Shown here piece after piece: positions 1-9,400 of a DNA stretch of 64,000 nt. The stretch is from Paenibacillus nanensis. Its GTDB lineage: Bacteria; Bacillota; Bacilli; Paenibacillales; Paenibacillaceae. Made by a program: the position numbers and the translations under genes. A model generated the notes under the pieces. The model saw nothing but the letters and a program-made list of their open reading frames with translations. It ran no database searches and was not told the DNA's origin. The DNA lies in NCBI RefSeq assembly GCF_003583765.1, contig NZ_QXQA01000017.1, positions 62,001 to 126,000 on the forward strand. The letters are read 5' to 3'. Each line of letters starts with the position of its first letter. Position 1 is the stretch's first letter.

Positions 1-244
1 AATCTAGCGAAGCCCACAATTCGATTTGCTCCTGAGTCGCATGCATAAGCATCGTACGGAGAACGGAACGGTCGCTCGTTTCCACAAACGGACGTCCTCC
101 GCGATTCGCAACTTCTTCGATTAAACATTTTACGAGTTCTTTTTCTTCGCCGATCATATTGATCAGGACGTTTTCGCCCGGCTGTACATCAATCGAATAC
201 TGCACCAGGTTTTGCGCCAGCTTTTTCAGTCTTGGATCACGCAT
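1..244 (-). CDS. Aminopeptidase, M29 family (N-terminal fragment)
   Basis: Partial: only the first 81 codons are inside the window; the gene continues past base 1. Translation from ATG at 244 begins MRDPRLKKLAQNLVQ and continues with VQPGENVLINMIG and TDRSVLRTML-like text. This matches the start of AmpS/PepS-type metallo-aminopeptidases of Bacillales, cytosolic dimers that remove N-terminal residues from peptides with two metal ions. The metal ligands lie in the missing part. A clear ribosome binding site (AGAAGGAGA) sits 6-8 bases upstream. It is the last gene of a leftward run that may include the lipoprotein at 337-1056. Confidence 0.8.
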   Translation of the reverse strand, partial: MRDPRLKKLAQNLVQYSIDVQPGENVLINMIGEEKELVKCLIEEVANRGGRPFVETSDRSVLRTMLMHATQEQIELWASLD

Positions 245-336
245 CGTGAATCTTCTCCTTCTGTCTTATGATTCTAAGTGGTTAGCATGATTTGCCTATG
301 CTTTCCCATCGTATCATGAATGTAAGCAGTTTGCAC

Positions 337-1056
337 TTATTGGACAGGCACAGAGGCGCCGTCAAATGCTTCAAAGCGCACCGTGGTTTGTCTATTCTCC
401 CTAATCGGCCGGTTTTTTCGGGTATAATCAAATAATGTGCGTTCCTCCATCTTGAGCGGGAGCATTCTCTGCCTGTCGATTGTAATGTCGTATTCGGTCA
501 CGACGTTTAGAGTGCTCAGCATATCATCCAATTCCTTATTGGCCTGCGCGAGAAGCTCCATGCGCTTCGTCATGCTCGGGTGATTCCCCTGCTCGATTCC
601 GCCCGTTAACTGCTCCATTTCGCGGCGAAGCGCACTTGACCAACGTTTTTTGGAGGCAGCCTCTTTCTCCTTGACCCGAATCGCAATGATCTCTTTATTG
701 CTTGCTTCGCCCTCATTCAGCGGCAGCATTTCGACCGTTTCATAGGATTGATTTAACGCTTTCAACACCTCTACCGGATTCCAATAAAGAGGATCCTGAT
801 GCTCCGATTGAATCGTCAGTTGATGATGATTGACAACGTTTCCCTCGAACATTTTCGGCCGCAGCATGACCCCTTCTCCCATTCCGATTTGCATCGAGCC
901 TGCAAAGGAATATTGATCCATCGCCGCCAGTCCCGAATAAGACAAACTAAGCCATTCCTCCGGCGATCGATTCGGCGCAGCTCCTGTGCAGCCCATCATA
1001 ACAGCCAACCCTGCCATGGTGAGGGTAAGCTTCACGGCATGGCGTATACCGCGCAT
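337..1056 (-). CDS. Predicted lipoprotein of unknown function
   Basis: 239 residues. The first 23 form a lipoprotein signal peptide: basic MRGIRHAVK, a hydrophobic core, then lipobox VMMGC with the lipidated Cys at about 23, so the mature protein should be anchored outside the membrane. The body is rich in charged residues. The stretch YSFAGSMQIGMGEG followed by repeated strand-like segments resembles the opening of LppX/LolA-like lipid-carrier folds, but I cannot assign a family. Residues around 130-180 (EKEAASKKRW to ELLAQANKELDDML) look helical. The site GAGGAGG precedes the ATG. It is separated from the cyclase upstream by a terminator and so is probably its own unit. Confidence 0.75.
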   Translation of the reverse strand: MRGIRHAVKLTLTMAGLAVMMGCTGAAPNRSPEEWLSLSYSGLAAMDQYSFAGSMQIGMGEGVMLRPKMFEGNVVNHHQLTIQSEHQDPLYWNPVEVLKALNQSYETVEMLPLNEGEASNKEIIAIRVKEKEAASKKRWSSALRREMEQLTGGIEQGNHPSMTKRMELLAQANKELDDMLSTLNVVTEYDITIDRQRMLPLKMEERTLFDYTRKNRPIRENRQTTVRFEAFDGASVPVQ

Positions 1057-1162
1057 GTTTATTCCCTCCTCAAATGTTTTGCGAAGCCATACGAACTTGA
1101 AAAGCCTATGCCTCTATCGTCTCTATTCGCAACAGGGTTTATACTGCCAATCCGTTATTTAA

Positions 1163-1194
1163 ACAAAAAAAGGCGCCCCTGGCGGGCGCCTTCG
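1163..1194 (-). terminator. Rho-independent terminator of the diguanylate cyclase gene
   Basis: GGCGCCC and GGGCGCC form a 7-bp GC stem with a short loop. On the minus strand it is followed by a run of T residues. It sits 7-38 bases past the cyclase stop codon. Confidence 0.85.
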
Positions 1195-1200
1195 TCAGCT

Positions 1201-3096
1201 TTAGTGTTCACCTACGATAATGCAGTTTCGGCCTTTGTTTTTCGCCTCGTAGAGGGCCATATCCGCGCGATAGAATAACGATTCCACGCTGATTTTGTCA
1301 TTGTCGAACGTCCACTCGGAAACGCCGCAGGAGACAGTGACCGAGGGATCCGTTTCATCCGCCACCTGTTTGCGGATCCGCTCCGCGATACGAAGCGCTT
1401 GCTCCGTCCGGATGCCCGGCAAATAAATCGCCAGCTCTTCGCCGCCCCATCTTGCCGCGATATCTCCATGCCTAATAGATGAAGAGATAATTTGGCTCAC
1501 TTGAATTAGAATCCGGTCGCCCACTTGGTGTCCGTACGTGTCGTTAATGCGTTTGAAGAAATCAATATCAACTAAAATAAGGGATCCGAACAAATCCTTC
1601 CTTTGCCTGCTCTGAATTTGTTCGTCCAGATAATGCCTTGCGTGCAGCCCCGTCAAATTATCGGTAATCACCATTCGGCGCACTTCCGCGTGCAGCGAAG
1701 CATTCGTAACAGCAAGACCAATATGAGTGCTCATGACTTGAAGCAGTTTGTAGTTCTCGTAGGAGAAAAAATTCGGAATTTTATGCGTAACCAGAATAAC
1801 CCCGACTACCTCGCCATCCCCGAAAATCGGCGCTGCAATCAGAGATCTCGAGCCCGTATTGTCCATCAGCTTGGACGTCACAACCCGAGTGTTCCAATAA
1901 TCGGATATAATGAGCGGCTCCTTCGTCCGGTAGATGATGCCGCAGAAACCGTATTCCGGAGAAAATTGCTCGCTTGCCATATCGGGAATGTTGCTGGATT
2001 TTACGACAAAATGATTAGTGGACTTATCGAGCTGAAGCACGCAGCAATAGTCTGCTTCGAAAATCGAAAGCAGCTCCTTCGTCGCGAATTTGAATATCTC
2101 TTTCAACCGCAGCGACTGATTCAACCGTTTCGTCATTTCATTAATAAGCCGAAGCTCGTTAATTAATAGATTCGACTGCTCGTACAGCTTCGCGTTTTCG
2201 AACGCTGTGCCCGCCGTGCCGGCTATCAGCAGAAAAGCGGGAATATCGGATTCATCCCATTTCTCGCGACAGATCGTAATGCAAAGCACGCCGTATGCGG
2301 CTTGCTTCCCCGTCATCGGCACAGCGAGACGGATCTGGCCGTCGCGGTCATGCTCCGTAGCAGGCTTGCCGTCCAAAAAGGCTTGCGCCACGATGTCATG
2401 CGCCGTATTTTTGAATACGAGCGGCTTGATCCGCGGATCTCCTTCGACATAATCCTGAGAAAGATAGAGATGAACCTCGGAGCTAGGATAAAGGCTTGCC
2501 AGGCTTCGCAGCATCTCCTCCAAAATCGAGGTGACGTCGGTCTGGTCGTACAGCCGCCTTGCTGCAAGGAACAGCGCGTCCCTGCGGCTCGCTTCCCTAT
2601 CCGCGCGCTGCTGCGTTATAATTAGATCCTTCACATACATCTGCTCGAAAGCGCGATAGAAGCAGCTTCTGAAATGGAGCGCTGCCGCTTCTAGCTCTTG
2701 CCTGTTCGAGACGCTGCTTATCGCTGTGATATAGACGAATACTGCGAATATGATATGATCGGAACGGCGGCGAACAGGAACGGCGATCGCTTCAAAGCGT
2801 TCGGAGCTGTACTTGCTGAACGCATCGTTCTCGACGGCTGACAGCGCAGCCGAACGAGCCGCCTGGCCGATTTCATCGTCATCACGAAGGCTTTCACGAC
2901 CTGTCGCTCCGCAGCAAGCCGCGTCTTTCGTATAAATGCCGTAATGTCCCGTGCAAAAAGAGTCCAGCCCGCCTGCCTCACGAGACCATAAAGCAAATCC
3001 TTCTTCCAACAGCGCCGGGAGGTAAGGCTCGTCCGCATCATGAATATCTTCATTGGCAAACCATATGGGATGTTCCGCCTTCCATTCATTAACCAT
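1201..3096 (-). CDS. GAF-GGDEF diguanylate cyclase (DgcP/YtrP-like)
   Basis: 631 residues, no membrane segment, so probably cytosolic. The C-terminal ~160 residues are a GGDEF domain that would make cyclic di-GMP from two GTP: DIDFFKRINDTYGHQVGD, then WGGEEL at about 550-555 as the active-site loop. An RxxD motif (RHGD, about 542-545) lies just before it, the usual product-inhibition I-site. Residues about 180-310 and 340-480 read as two GAF sensor domains; the first ~150 are unassigned. In B. subtilis the cyclase DgcP (YtrP) is, as I recall, also beside rpsD, so orthology is likely. Start: ATG at 3096 after GGAAAGGG. An overlapping frame at 2718-3137 is a shadow. Confidence 0.85.
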   Translation of the reverse strand: MVNEWKAEHPIWFANEDIHDADEPYLPALLEEGFALWSREAGGLDSFCTGHYGIYTKDAACCGATGRESLRDDDEIGQAARSAALSAVENDAFSKYSSERFEAIAVPVRRRSDHIIFAVFVYITAISSVSNRQELEAAALHFRSCFYRAFEQMYVKDLIITQQRADREASRRDALFLAARRLYDQTDVTSILEEMLRSLASLYPSSEVHLYLSQDYVEGDPRIKPLVFKNTAHDIVAQAFLDGKPATEHDRDGQIRLAVPMTGKQAAYGVLCITICREKWDESDIPAFLLIAGTAGTAFENAKLYEQSNLLINELRLINEMTKRLNQSLRLKEIFKFATKELLSIFEADYCCVLQLDKSTNHFVVKSSNIPDMASEQFSPEYGFCGIIYRTKEPLIISDYWNTRVVTSKLMDNTGSRSLIAAPIFGDGEVVGVILVTHKIPNFFSYENYKLLQVMSTHIGLAVTNASLHAEVRRMVITDNLTGLHARHYLDEQIQSRQRKDLFGSLILVDIDFFKRINDTYGHQVGDRILIQVSQIISSSIRHGDIAARWGGEELAIYLPGIRTEQALRIAERIRKQVADETDPSVTVSCGVSEWTFDNDKISVESLFYRADMALYEAKNKGRNCIIVGEH

Positions 3097-3256
3097 GCAG
3101 CATCAAACCCTTTCCTATCTTTCGCAAGGGACAACATTTGTTTCTATTATCATACTTTATTTTTAAGGATTTTGCACTAGCGTTCATCCATTTTATAGGA
3201 CTTTAGACGCTTTTTGAGCAATTTGCATCCAGATGCTGTATTCGCGAGCATTTTTC

Positions 3257-3284
3257 TTGACTTTTCGTCTGTAACTCCTATAAT
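3257..3284 (+). promoter_or_regulatory. Probable sigma-A promoter of rpsD
   Basis: TTGACT (3257-3262), a 16-base spacer and a perfect TATAAT (3279-3284). Transcription would begin near 3291, leaving a leader of about 165 bases before rpsD. Confidence 0.75.
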
Positions 3285-3290
3285 ATTAAT

Positions 3291-3457
3291 TGTTGAAAAC
3301 ATGGGCGTACGGTTTTGTGTCACCCTCAGGATAACGTTCACTGTCAGGCCAGCGGCTGAAGTGCTTGACAGAGATGTTGATTCATCTGCAGAGCGTTTTT
3401 CCGCGCAATACAACCCCATTCTCAAAATAACATTTGATGAAGGAGTTTATACGACAC
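3291..3457 (+). promoter_or_regulatory. rpsD 5' leader, probable S4 autoregulatory region
   Basis: The monocistronic rpsD transcript has a long leader. In B. subtilis, S4 protein binds its own rpsD leader and represses translation; the length and position here fit that system. The leader contains several short complementary segments but I could not fold it, so the structure is inferred. The ribosome binding site AAGGAG at 3439-3444 closes it. Confidence 0.5.
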
Positions 3458-4057
3458 ATGGCACGTTATACAGGACCTAAATTTAAATTGAGCCGCCGCC
3501 TGGGCATTTCCTTGAGCGGAACTGGCAAAGACTTGAAGCGCCCTTTCCCTCCGGGACAGCACGGCCCTAACCAACGCAGAAAGCTGAGCGGCTACGGCGT
3601 TCAATTGCAAGAGAAGCAAAAGCTTCGTCACATGTACGGTTTGAACGAGAAGCAATTCCGCAACCTGTACGACAGAGCTGCTAAAATGAAAGGTAAAGCC
3701 GGCGAGAACTTTATGGCTCTGCTTGAAAGCCGCCTGGACAACCTCGTTTACCGTCTTGCATTCGCGAACTCCCGCGCTGGCGCTCGTCAGCTGGTTGCGC
3801 ATGGTCACGTGACTGTAAACGGCAAGAAAGTCGACATCGCTTCTTACACAGTAGCTGTTGGCGACGTAATCGGTCTGCGCGAGCGCAGCCGCGGTCTGAA
3901 ATCCATTAAGGAAGCGCTGGAAGGCCGTCATCACCTTCCGAACTACCTGGAATTCAGCGAGCAAGCAATGGAAGGCAAGTACGTTCGCCTGCCTGACCGT
4001 TCCGAGCTCAGCCAAGAGATCGACGAAAGACAAATCGTCGAATTCTACAGCCGTTAA
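3458..4057 (+). CDS. rpsD: 30S ribosomal protein S4
   Basis: 199 residues from the ATG giving MARYTGPKFKLSRRLGISL, the canonical S4 start. An in-frame extension to 3434 has no ribosome binding site, whereas AAGGAG lies 13 bases before 3458. S4 is a primary 16S rRNA binder of the small subunit and a translational repressor of its own mRNA. The S4 RNA-binding domain is visible around residues 90-155 (SRLDNLVYRLAFANSRAGARQLV, then GHVTVNGKKVDI). The C-terminus REIDERQIVEFYSR-like is typical. It is free-standing, as in Bacillus, outside the large ribosomal operons, with its own promoter and terminator. Confidence 0.98.
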   Translation: MARYTGPKFKLSRRLGISLSGTGKDLKRPFPPGQHGPNQRRKLSGYGVQLQEKQKLRHMYGLNEKQFRNLYDRAAKMKGKAGENFMALLESRLDNLVYRLAFANSRAGARQLVAHGHVTVNGKKVDIASYTVAVGDVIGLRERSRGLKSIKEALEGRHHLPNYLEFSEQAMEGKYVRLPDRSELSQEIDERQIVEFYSR

Positions 4058-4070
4058 TCCGCTTAACGGC

Positions 4071-4107
4071 AAAAGCCTTGAACCGTATGGTTCAAGGCTT
4101 TTTTCTT
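4071..4107 (+). terminator. Terminator of rpsD
   Basis: AAAAGCCTTGAACC pairs with GGTTCAAGGCTTTT around a 4-base loop and is followed by a T tract. It could also serve the opposite strand weakly. Confidence 0.93.
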
Positions 4108-4112
4108 TCCTC

Positions 4113-5642
4113 TCATTCGCCTGGTTGAATAGCCGTTATCTTCTCGTTGCCCGCGTTGATTGAGGGAAGCTCGGAAGCCTTGACATGCGGCGCGACCGCT
4201 TTGCTTGTTAAACCTTTGACGAGCGCGTTCACATCGATTCCGGAAACGCTTTTCAGCATTTCAGGAGCCGTGGCCATTAAGGATGTCACATAATTGCTAA
4301 GTCTTGCCGCTCCCTCACCGTTCCCGGTGTCAACGACCGTCAACTTGTCGATAGAGCTGATCGGCTCGGCTACCTTGCCCGCAAGCTCAGGCAGCATCTT
4401 GACAATAATATCGAGAACGGCCGCTTCTCCGAACTTGGAGAAGGCTTCTGCCAGCTTCTCTTTCGCTTCCGCTTCAGCGAGACCGCGCAAACGGATGACC
4501 TCGGCTTCTGCCGTACCTTTGGCGCGTTCGGCTTCGGCTACAGCAAGACCTTCAAGCCGCTTCTGCGAAGCTTGCGCCTTCGCTTCGGCCTCGATGCGGT
4601 ATTGCAGCGCATCCGCCTCGCGCAGACGTTTCGCCTTGTCGGCTTCCGCCGCCTGCTCGACGGCATAGCGGTCCGCGTCGGCCTTTTTCTTCACCTCCGC
4701 GTCATACTGCTTCTCGCGGCGGAGAATTTCCTTCGCTTCCAGATCGATTTCACGTTCCTTGCGCACGAGCTCGACCTTCATTTGCTCCTCCACGACGCTT
4801 TGCTTTGCTCTAGCTTCTTGAATGGCATACGCCTGATCGGCTTCGGCTTTGGCCGTGTCCTGATCCCGCTTGAAGGAGGCTACCTTCATTTCTTTATCCT
4901 TCTCCGCTTCGGCGATATTCGTATCACGCAGCAGCTCGGCCTTCATCCCCGCCTCAGCGGCAAGGGCCTTCTGGATTCTCGCATCCCGCACCGCTTCCGC
5001 TTCCGCGATTTCGGCATCTCGTTTCACCGCTGCGATACGAGGCTTACCTAAGGCGTCCAAATAACCGTGTTTGTCGCGCAAATCCTTAATCGTGAAGGAA
5101 ACGATTTGCAGACCCATTTTCTTAAGGTCCTTAGCCGCTACGCCTTGTACCTCCTGGGCGAACTTATCCCGGTTCCGGTAAACCTCTTCGACCGTCATCG
5201 TACCCAAGATAGCACGCAGGTGACCTTCCAGCACTTCCTGGGCTTCGCCCTTGAGCGCTTCCGTCGGCTTGCCGAGGAATTGCTCCGCTGCCGTCGCGAC
5301 GTCTTCTACCGCGCCGCCGATCTTAATAATTGCGACACCGTCCGCCATCACCGGCACGCCCTGCTCGGTGTATACTTCCGGCGTCGAAACGTCGAGCTTA
5401 TGCGACAGCAGCGATAGAAACTCCGCCTTCTGGAATACGGGAAGGATAAACGCGCCGCCGCCTCGAATAATTTTCACTTTCCGGCCGGACTCGTCAACCA
5501 TCGTATTCCGGCTGCCTAAGAACGAGCCCGTGACCAGCATCGCCTCGTCGGGGCTGACAGTTTTGTAGCGCGCCCAGAAGGCGAGCCCCAGTACAACCAG
5601 CACGCCAACCACAATCAATGGAACCATCAATACTTCTTGCAT
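4113..5642 (-). CDS. floT: Flotillin-like membrane scaffold protein
   Basis: About 509 residues, the FloT (YuaG) length. An N-terminal hydrophobic segment (residues 5-25) anchors it. An SPFH/PHB domain follows (about 30-200, with KTVSPDEAMLVTG, GGGAFILPV and LDVSTPEVYTEQGVPV). Then comes a long Ala/Glu/Lys coiled coil (about 210-400) with repeated AEAEA blocks, the flotillin domain used for oligomerisation. Flotillins organise membrane microdomains. The start at 5642 is preferred: AGGAG lies 8 bases ahead of it but only 2 bases ahead of the in-frame ATG at 5648. It follows the yuaF-like gene by under 20 bases, the conserved yuaF-floT arrangement. Confidence 0.95.
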   Translation of the reverse strand: MQEVLMVPLIVVGVLVVLGLAFWARYKTVSPDEAMLVTGSFLGSRNTMVDESGRKVKIIRGGGAFILPVFQKAEFLSLLSHKLDVSTPEVYTEQGVPVMADGVAIIKIGGAVEDVATAAEQFLGKPTEALKGEAQEVLEGHLRAILGTMTVEEVYRNRDKFAQEVQGVAAKDLKKMGLQIVSFTIKDLRDKHGYLDALGKPRIAAVKRDAEIAEAEAVRDARIQKALAAEAGMKAELLRDTNIAEAEKDKEMKVASFKRDQDTAKAEADQAYAIQEARAKQSVVEEQMKVELVRKEREIDLEAKEILRREKQYDAEVKKKADADRYAVEQAAEADKAKRLREADALQYRIEAEAKAQASQKRLEGLAVAEAERAKGTAEAEVIRLRGLAEAEAKEKLAEAFSKFGEAAVLDIIVKMLPELAGKVAEPISSIDKLTVVDTGNGEGAARLSNYVTSLMATAPEMLKSVSGIDVNALVKGLTSKAVAPHVKASELPSINAGNEKITAIQPGE

Positions 5643-5657
5643 TCTCATTTCTCCTCT

Positions 5658-6191
5658 CTACATGTCTAAGTTAACCTCTGAAACATACAGGACGCCTTCC
5701 CGGACCTCAACGACCACGACTCGGGACCCAGACGGAATCGCCTTCTCCTCGTAGCTGGCGGCAATCTGGTTTGTATTCCCCGCGCCGACCTTCACCAACA
5801 CCTCGCCGCAGCCCTGCTCCGGTATCGGGACGATGACTTCGCCTAGCGAACCGGCGAGCGAGCCAAGCGTAAAGGCGATCGAATTTTCACTGTTTTCCAT
5901 CGGCCGTACGTATAAGAAGAAAACAGCTACCGCTCCCGCTATGGCGATCAGCAACGCAAGCAGCGCGATTATCGTCCAGGACAACCCGCTGTAGCGTTCC
6001 AACAAAAGTCCCGCTCCGCCGAAAATGGTAATCCCGCCTACAAGCGTCATCGGCTGCAGAAAGGAAGGGCCGTCAAGCGACAGGAAATCAAACATGCCGT
6101 CAAGCGCTTGACTGATCCAGTCTCCAAAAATAACGCTGACAATCGCGTACAAAACTCCGCCGATCAGACATGTCATATAAACCGTCTCCAT
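5658..6191 (-). CDS. yuaF: NfeD-family membrane protein YuaF
   Basis: 177 residues. Four hydrophobic segments are visible: about 4-25, 45-62, 70-85 and 85-110 (SWTIIALLALLIAIAGAVAV). A C-terminal soluble OB-fold-like domain follows (about 120-177, with GSLAGSLGEVIVPIPEQG and VVVVEVREGVLYV), the NfeD pattern. NfeD-type partners are encoded with flotillins and take part in membrane microdomain function. Start ATG with GAGGAGGAGG immediately upstream. It forms a two-gene operon with floT downstream. Confidence 0.9.
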   Translation of the reverse strand: METVYMTCLIGGVLYAIVSVIFGDWISQALDGMFDFLSLDGPSFLQPMTLVGGITIFGGAGLLLERYSGLSWTIIALLALLIAIAGAVAVFFLYVRPMENSENSIAFTLGSLAGSLGEVIVPIPEQGCGEVLVKVGAGNTNQIAASYEEKAIPSGSRVVVVEVREGVLYVSEVNLDM

Positions 6192-6401
6192 TTTCCTCCT
6201 CCTCTCTTTTCAGCCATATCCTGTATACCAACACGAAAGGTTATACGCCAATTTTCGCAAAACGTTCCGAAAACTCAAGCCATTCTCGAATCCTTTATGC
6301 GTGCAGAACATTTTTTAGCCATTTTGCGTCTAGAATGAAAGACCTATTCTTTCTCGAATCCCCCTGAAGTCAGGACACATGTACCACTCGGGGTTTTATG
6401 C

Positions 6402-6407
6402 TATAAT
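6402..6407 (+). promoter_or_regulatory. Extended -10 promoter of the PBP gene
   Basis: TGC followed by perfect TATAAT (TGnTATAAT form), 32 bases before the ATG. I see no good -35 hexamer, which fits an extended -10 promoter. Confidence 0.55.
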
Positions 6408-6438
6408 ATAAATGCTATTTTGGAGGAGGAGTTATAGG

Positions 6439-9400
6439 ATGCAAGAGGAGCAACAACCGTCGTCATCAAAAACCTACAGCAAATGGCGATTATTCGGACT
6501 GATATCATTAATAACGTTGAAATGGATGGTTTATTTCGGCATATTTTTTGGACTGTTGGCAGGAGGAGCGGTTACCGGTTACGTTGCCGCGCTGGTGAAG
6601 GATGAGGAGATTAGGCCTCAAACCGTTATCCAGAACAAAGTCGGAGAATATTCCGAGACGGGCTACGTTTATTTCAAGGACGACTCCCTCGTTGGCCAGC
6701 TCCGGACCGATGAAGACCGGATTGTCGTTACATACGAAGAAATTCCGGAATCCGTCATTAACGCGCTGCTTGCGACGGAAGATAATAATTTCTTCGAGCA
6801 TGAAGGCGTTGACATCAACGGTCTTGGCCGCGCGGTCAAGCAAAAGCTTTTCAATGAAGATACGCAAACGGGCGGAAGCACGCTGACTCAGCAGCTCGCG
6901 CGGCGCGTATTCCTCAGCTTGGACCGGACGGATAGCCGTAAAATCAAGGAAATATTCCTTTCCCTTCGGATGGAACGCTATTTGACGAAGGAAGAGATAC
7001 TGGCGGCGTATTTGAATAAAATGCCGTTCGGCAACGGCTCTAACGGGTATCAAGTATTCGGCATTAAAGCGGCCGCCAAAGGCATTTTCGGCATTACGGA
7101 CCTAAGCAAGCTAAATATCGCGCAGTCCGCTTACCTCGCCGGGTTGCCGCAGCTGCCTTCGTTGTACAACGCATTTAACGGTTCCGGCGACTTCAACGAG
7201 GACGGCTTCGAACGCGCGATGAAGCGCCAGCAATTCGTGCTAAGCCGTATGCTGGATACAGGACGCATCACGCAGCAGGAATATGATGAAGCGGTCAAAT
7301 TCGATATTCGCTCATCCCTCGCTCCGCCAAGCGAAAAGGCGTATACGACATACCCCTATCTGATGCTGGAGGCCGAACGCCAAGCAGCGGAAGTGCTGCT
7401 GATGCAGGAGGATCCGACGCTGACGAAAGCCGATCTGCGGAAGAAAGAAAATGCGCCTCTCATTGAAGAAGCGCGTGAGCAGCTGCTTCGCGGCGGCTAT
7501 CACGTCTACACGACGATCGACAAAGACGTATACACGATTATGCGGGAAATTGCCAGCAACGAAGAAAACTTCACGCCTTACAGCGAGGAGAAGGGTTTGG
7601 AGCAAATTGCGGGCGTTATGATCGATCATAAGACGGGCGCGATCATCGGCATGCTGGAAGGCCGGGACTTCTACGAGGAGCAGATGAACTTCGCCACCCA
7701 AATGATCCGTCAGCCAGGCTCTACGATGAAGACGATCGCGGCATACCTGCCTGCGATTGAGAAAGGGATCATCCAGCCGGCGAGCATTGTCGACGATGCC
7801 CCTATCGTGATGAAGGACGGACAGAAGGGCTTTCATATCCCGATGAACGTGACGAACAAATTTATGGGTCTCGTAACGGCCCGCGAAGCATTGAACCGCT
7901 CATTGAACCTTCCGGCGTTAAAGATCTTTAATGACGACGTAACGATCGACGCGGCTTGGGAATTTGTAAGAAGTCTCGGCATTACGACGTTGCAGCCGGA
8001 GGATTCATATGCGCAAACCGGCGTTATCGGCGGCTTAAGCGTCGGCGTATCGGTCGAGGAGTTAACCAACGCATACGGCACAATCCCGAATCAAGGTGTA
8101 TTCGAAGACGCCTATATGATCGAGAAGATTACCGATGCGAACGGCAAAGTGATTTATGAGCACAAAAGCCAGCCAAAACGCGTTTTCTCTGAGCAGACGG
8201 CGTTCTTGATGACGGATATGCTGCGAACCGTCATCTCCGATCCGAACGGTTCCGGACATAGCGTAGCGAAGCAATTCAACCAATACGGTAAAATTCCGGT
8301 AGCAGGCAAAACCGGTACTACGCAAAGCTACGGCGACGTATGGTTCATGGGCTTCACGCCTGATGTGACGCTAGGCGTGTGGGCGGGCTACGAGGAGCAG
8401 ATCAACTCCTTGTCCAATAACGGACGGACGCGGGCGCGCTCCATCTGGACGCTTATTATGAACAGGCTGACGGAAGAAAAGCCTGAACTGTTCGTAACGG
8501 ATGCTTTCGCCCAGCCGGAAGGCGTCGTGAAAGCGACCGTATCCAAAGCAAGCGGCCTGCTTCCTTCGGATCTTACGAAATCGGCCGGCATGCTTGTAAC
8601 GGACTGGTTCAATAAGGATTACATTCCGAAGAAGACGGACGATGCCTTGGTCAACATGCGATATGTAACCTACGAAGGCATCAACTACGTGCCGAATCCG
8701 CAAACGCCGGAGGATATGACGAAAGAGAAGCTTGTCATAAAACGCAAAAAGCCTCTTGATGTGTTGATGGATGAAATCAAAGCAGCGCAGTCTAAGCTGC
8801 CCGCGGACAAAAGAAGACCGCTCAGTATATATGTGCCTGCAGACGCAAAGAACGACGCGCCGTCCAAGACAGACCCGCGCGTCGATGACGGAGCATTGCC
8901 GGCGCCGCCGAATGATGTGAAGCTTGCCGCTACTCCGAACGGAGATGTGACGATTACCTTTACAGACAGCAAATCGCCTGATATCGTCGGGTACCGCTTG
9001 TATAAATCGGTGAATCAAGGCGCTTATGTCAAGTTCGGCGAGTCCATCCACTTCGGTGACGAATATAAGTTCAGCTTCAAAGCGGCCGCTAATGAAGCCG
9101 CGTCCTATTATGTCGCCGCTGTTGATGTCATCGGCCAAGAGTCTCCGCAAAGCGCGCTTGTCAACTATGGCAATCCTTCCACGCTTCCAGGATTGCCAGG
9201 TATGCCGGGACAGCCTGGCGGCGGATCAGGCGACGGTCAGGGCAATCAAAACGGCAGCAGCGAAGGCAGCGCGACTGCGACACCGTCCGCGCCTACAGGG
9301 CTGCAAGCCGAAAGCACCGTCATCAGTGTGCTGCTCAGCTGGGCGGCTAACCCGGTATCGGATCAAGTTACGCAGTACCATGTTTACTACAGCGCTGCCA

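Noticed and set aside
799..1278. Plus-strand frame across the lipoprotein and terminator
   Set aside because: It reads through a clear terminator and the antisense of two genes, with no ribosome site.
3422..4072. 216-residue frame antisense to rpsD
   Set aside because: It is the exact reverse of a certain ribosomal gene and has no ribosome site; codon bias of rpsD creates it.
4294..5568. Several long frames opposite floT
   Set aside because: All are Ser/Ala- or Arg/Leu-rich mirrors of the flotillin coiled coil and lack start signals.
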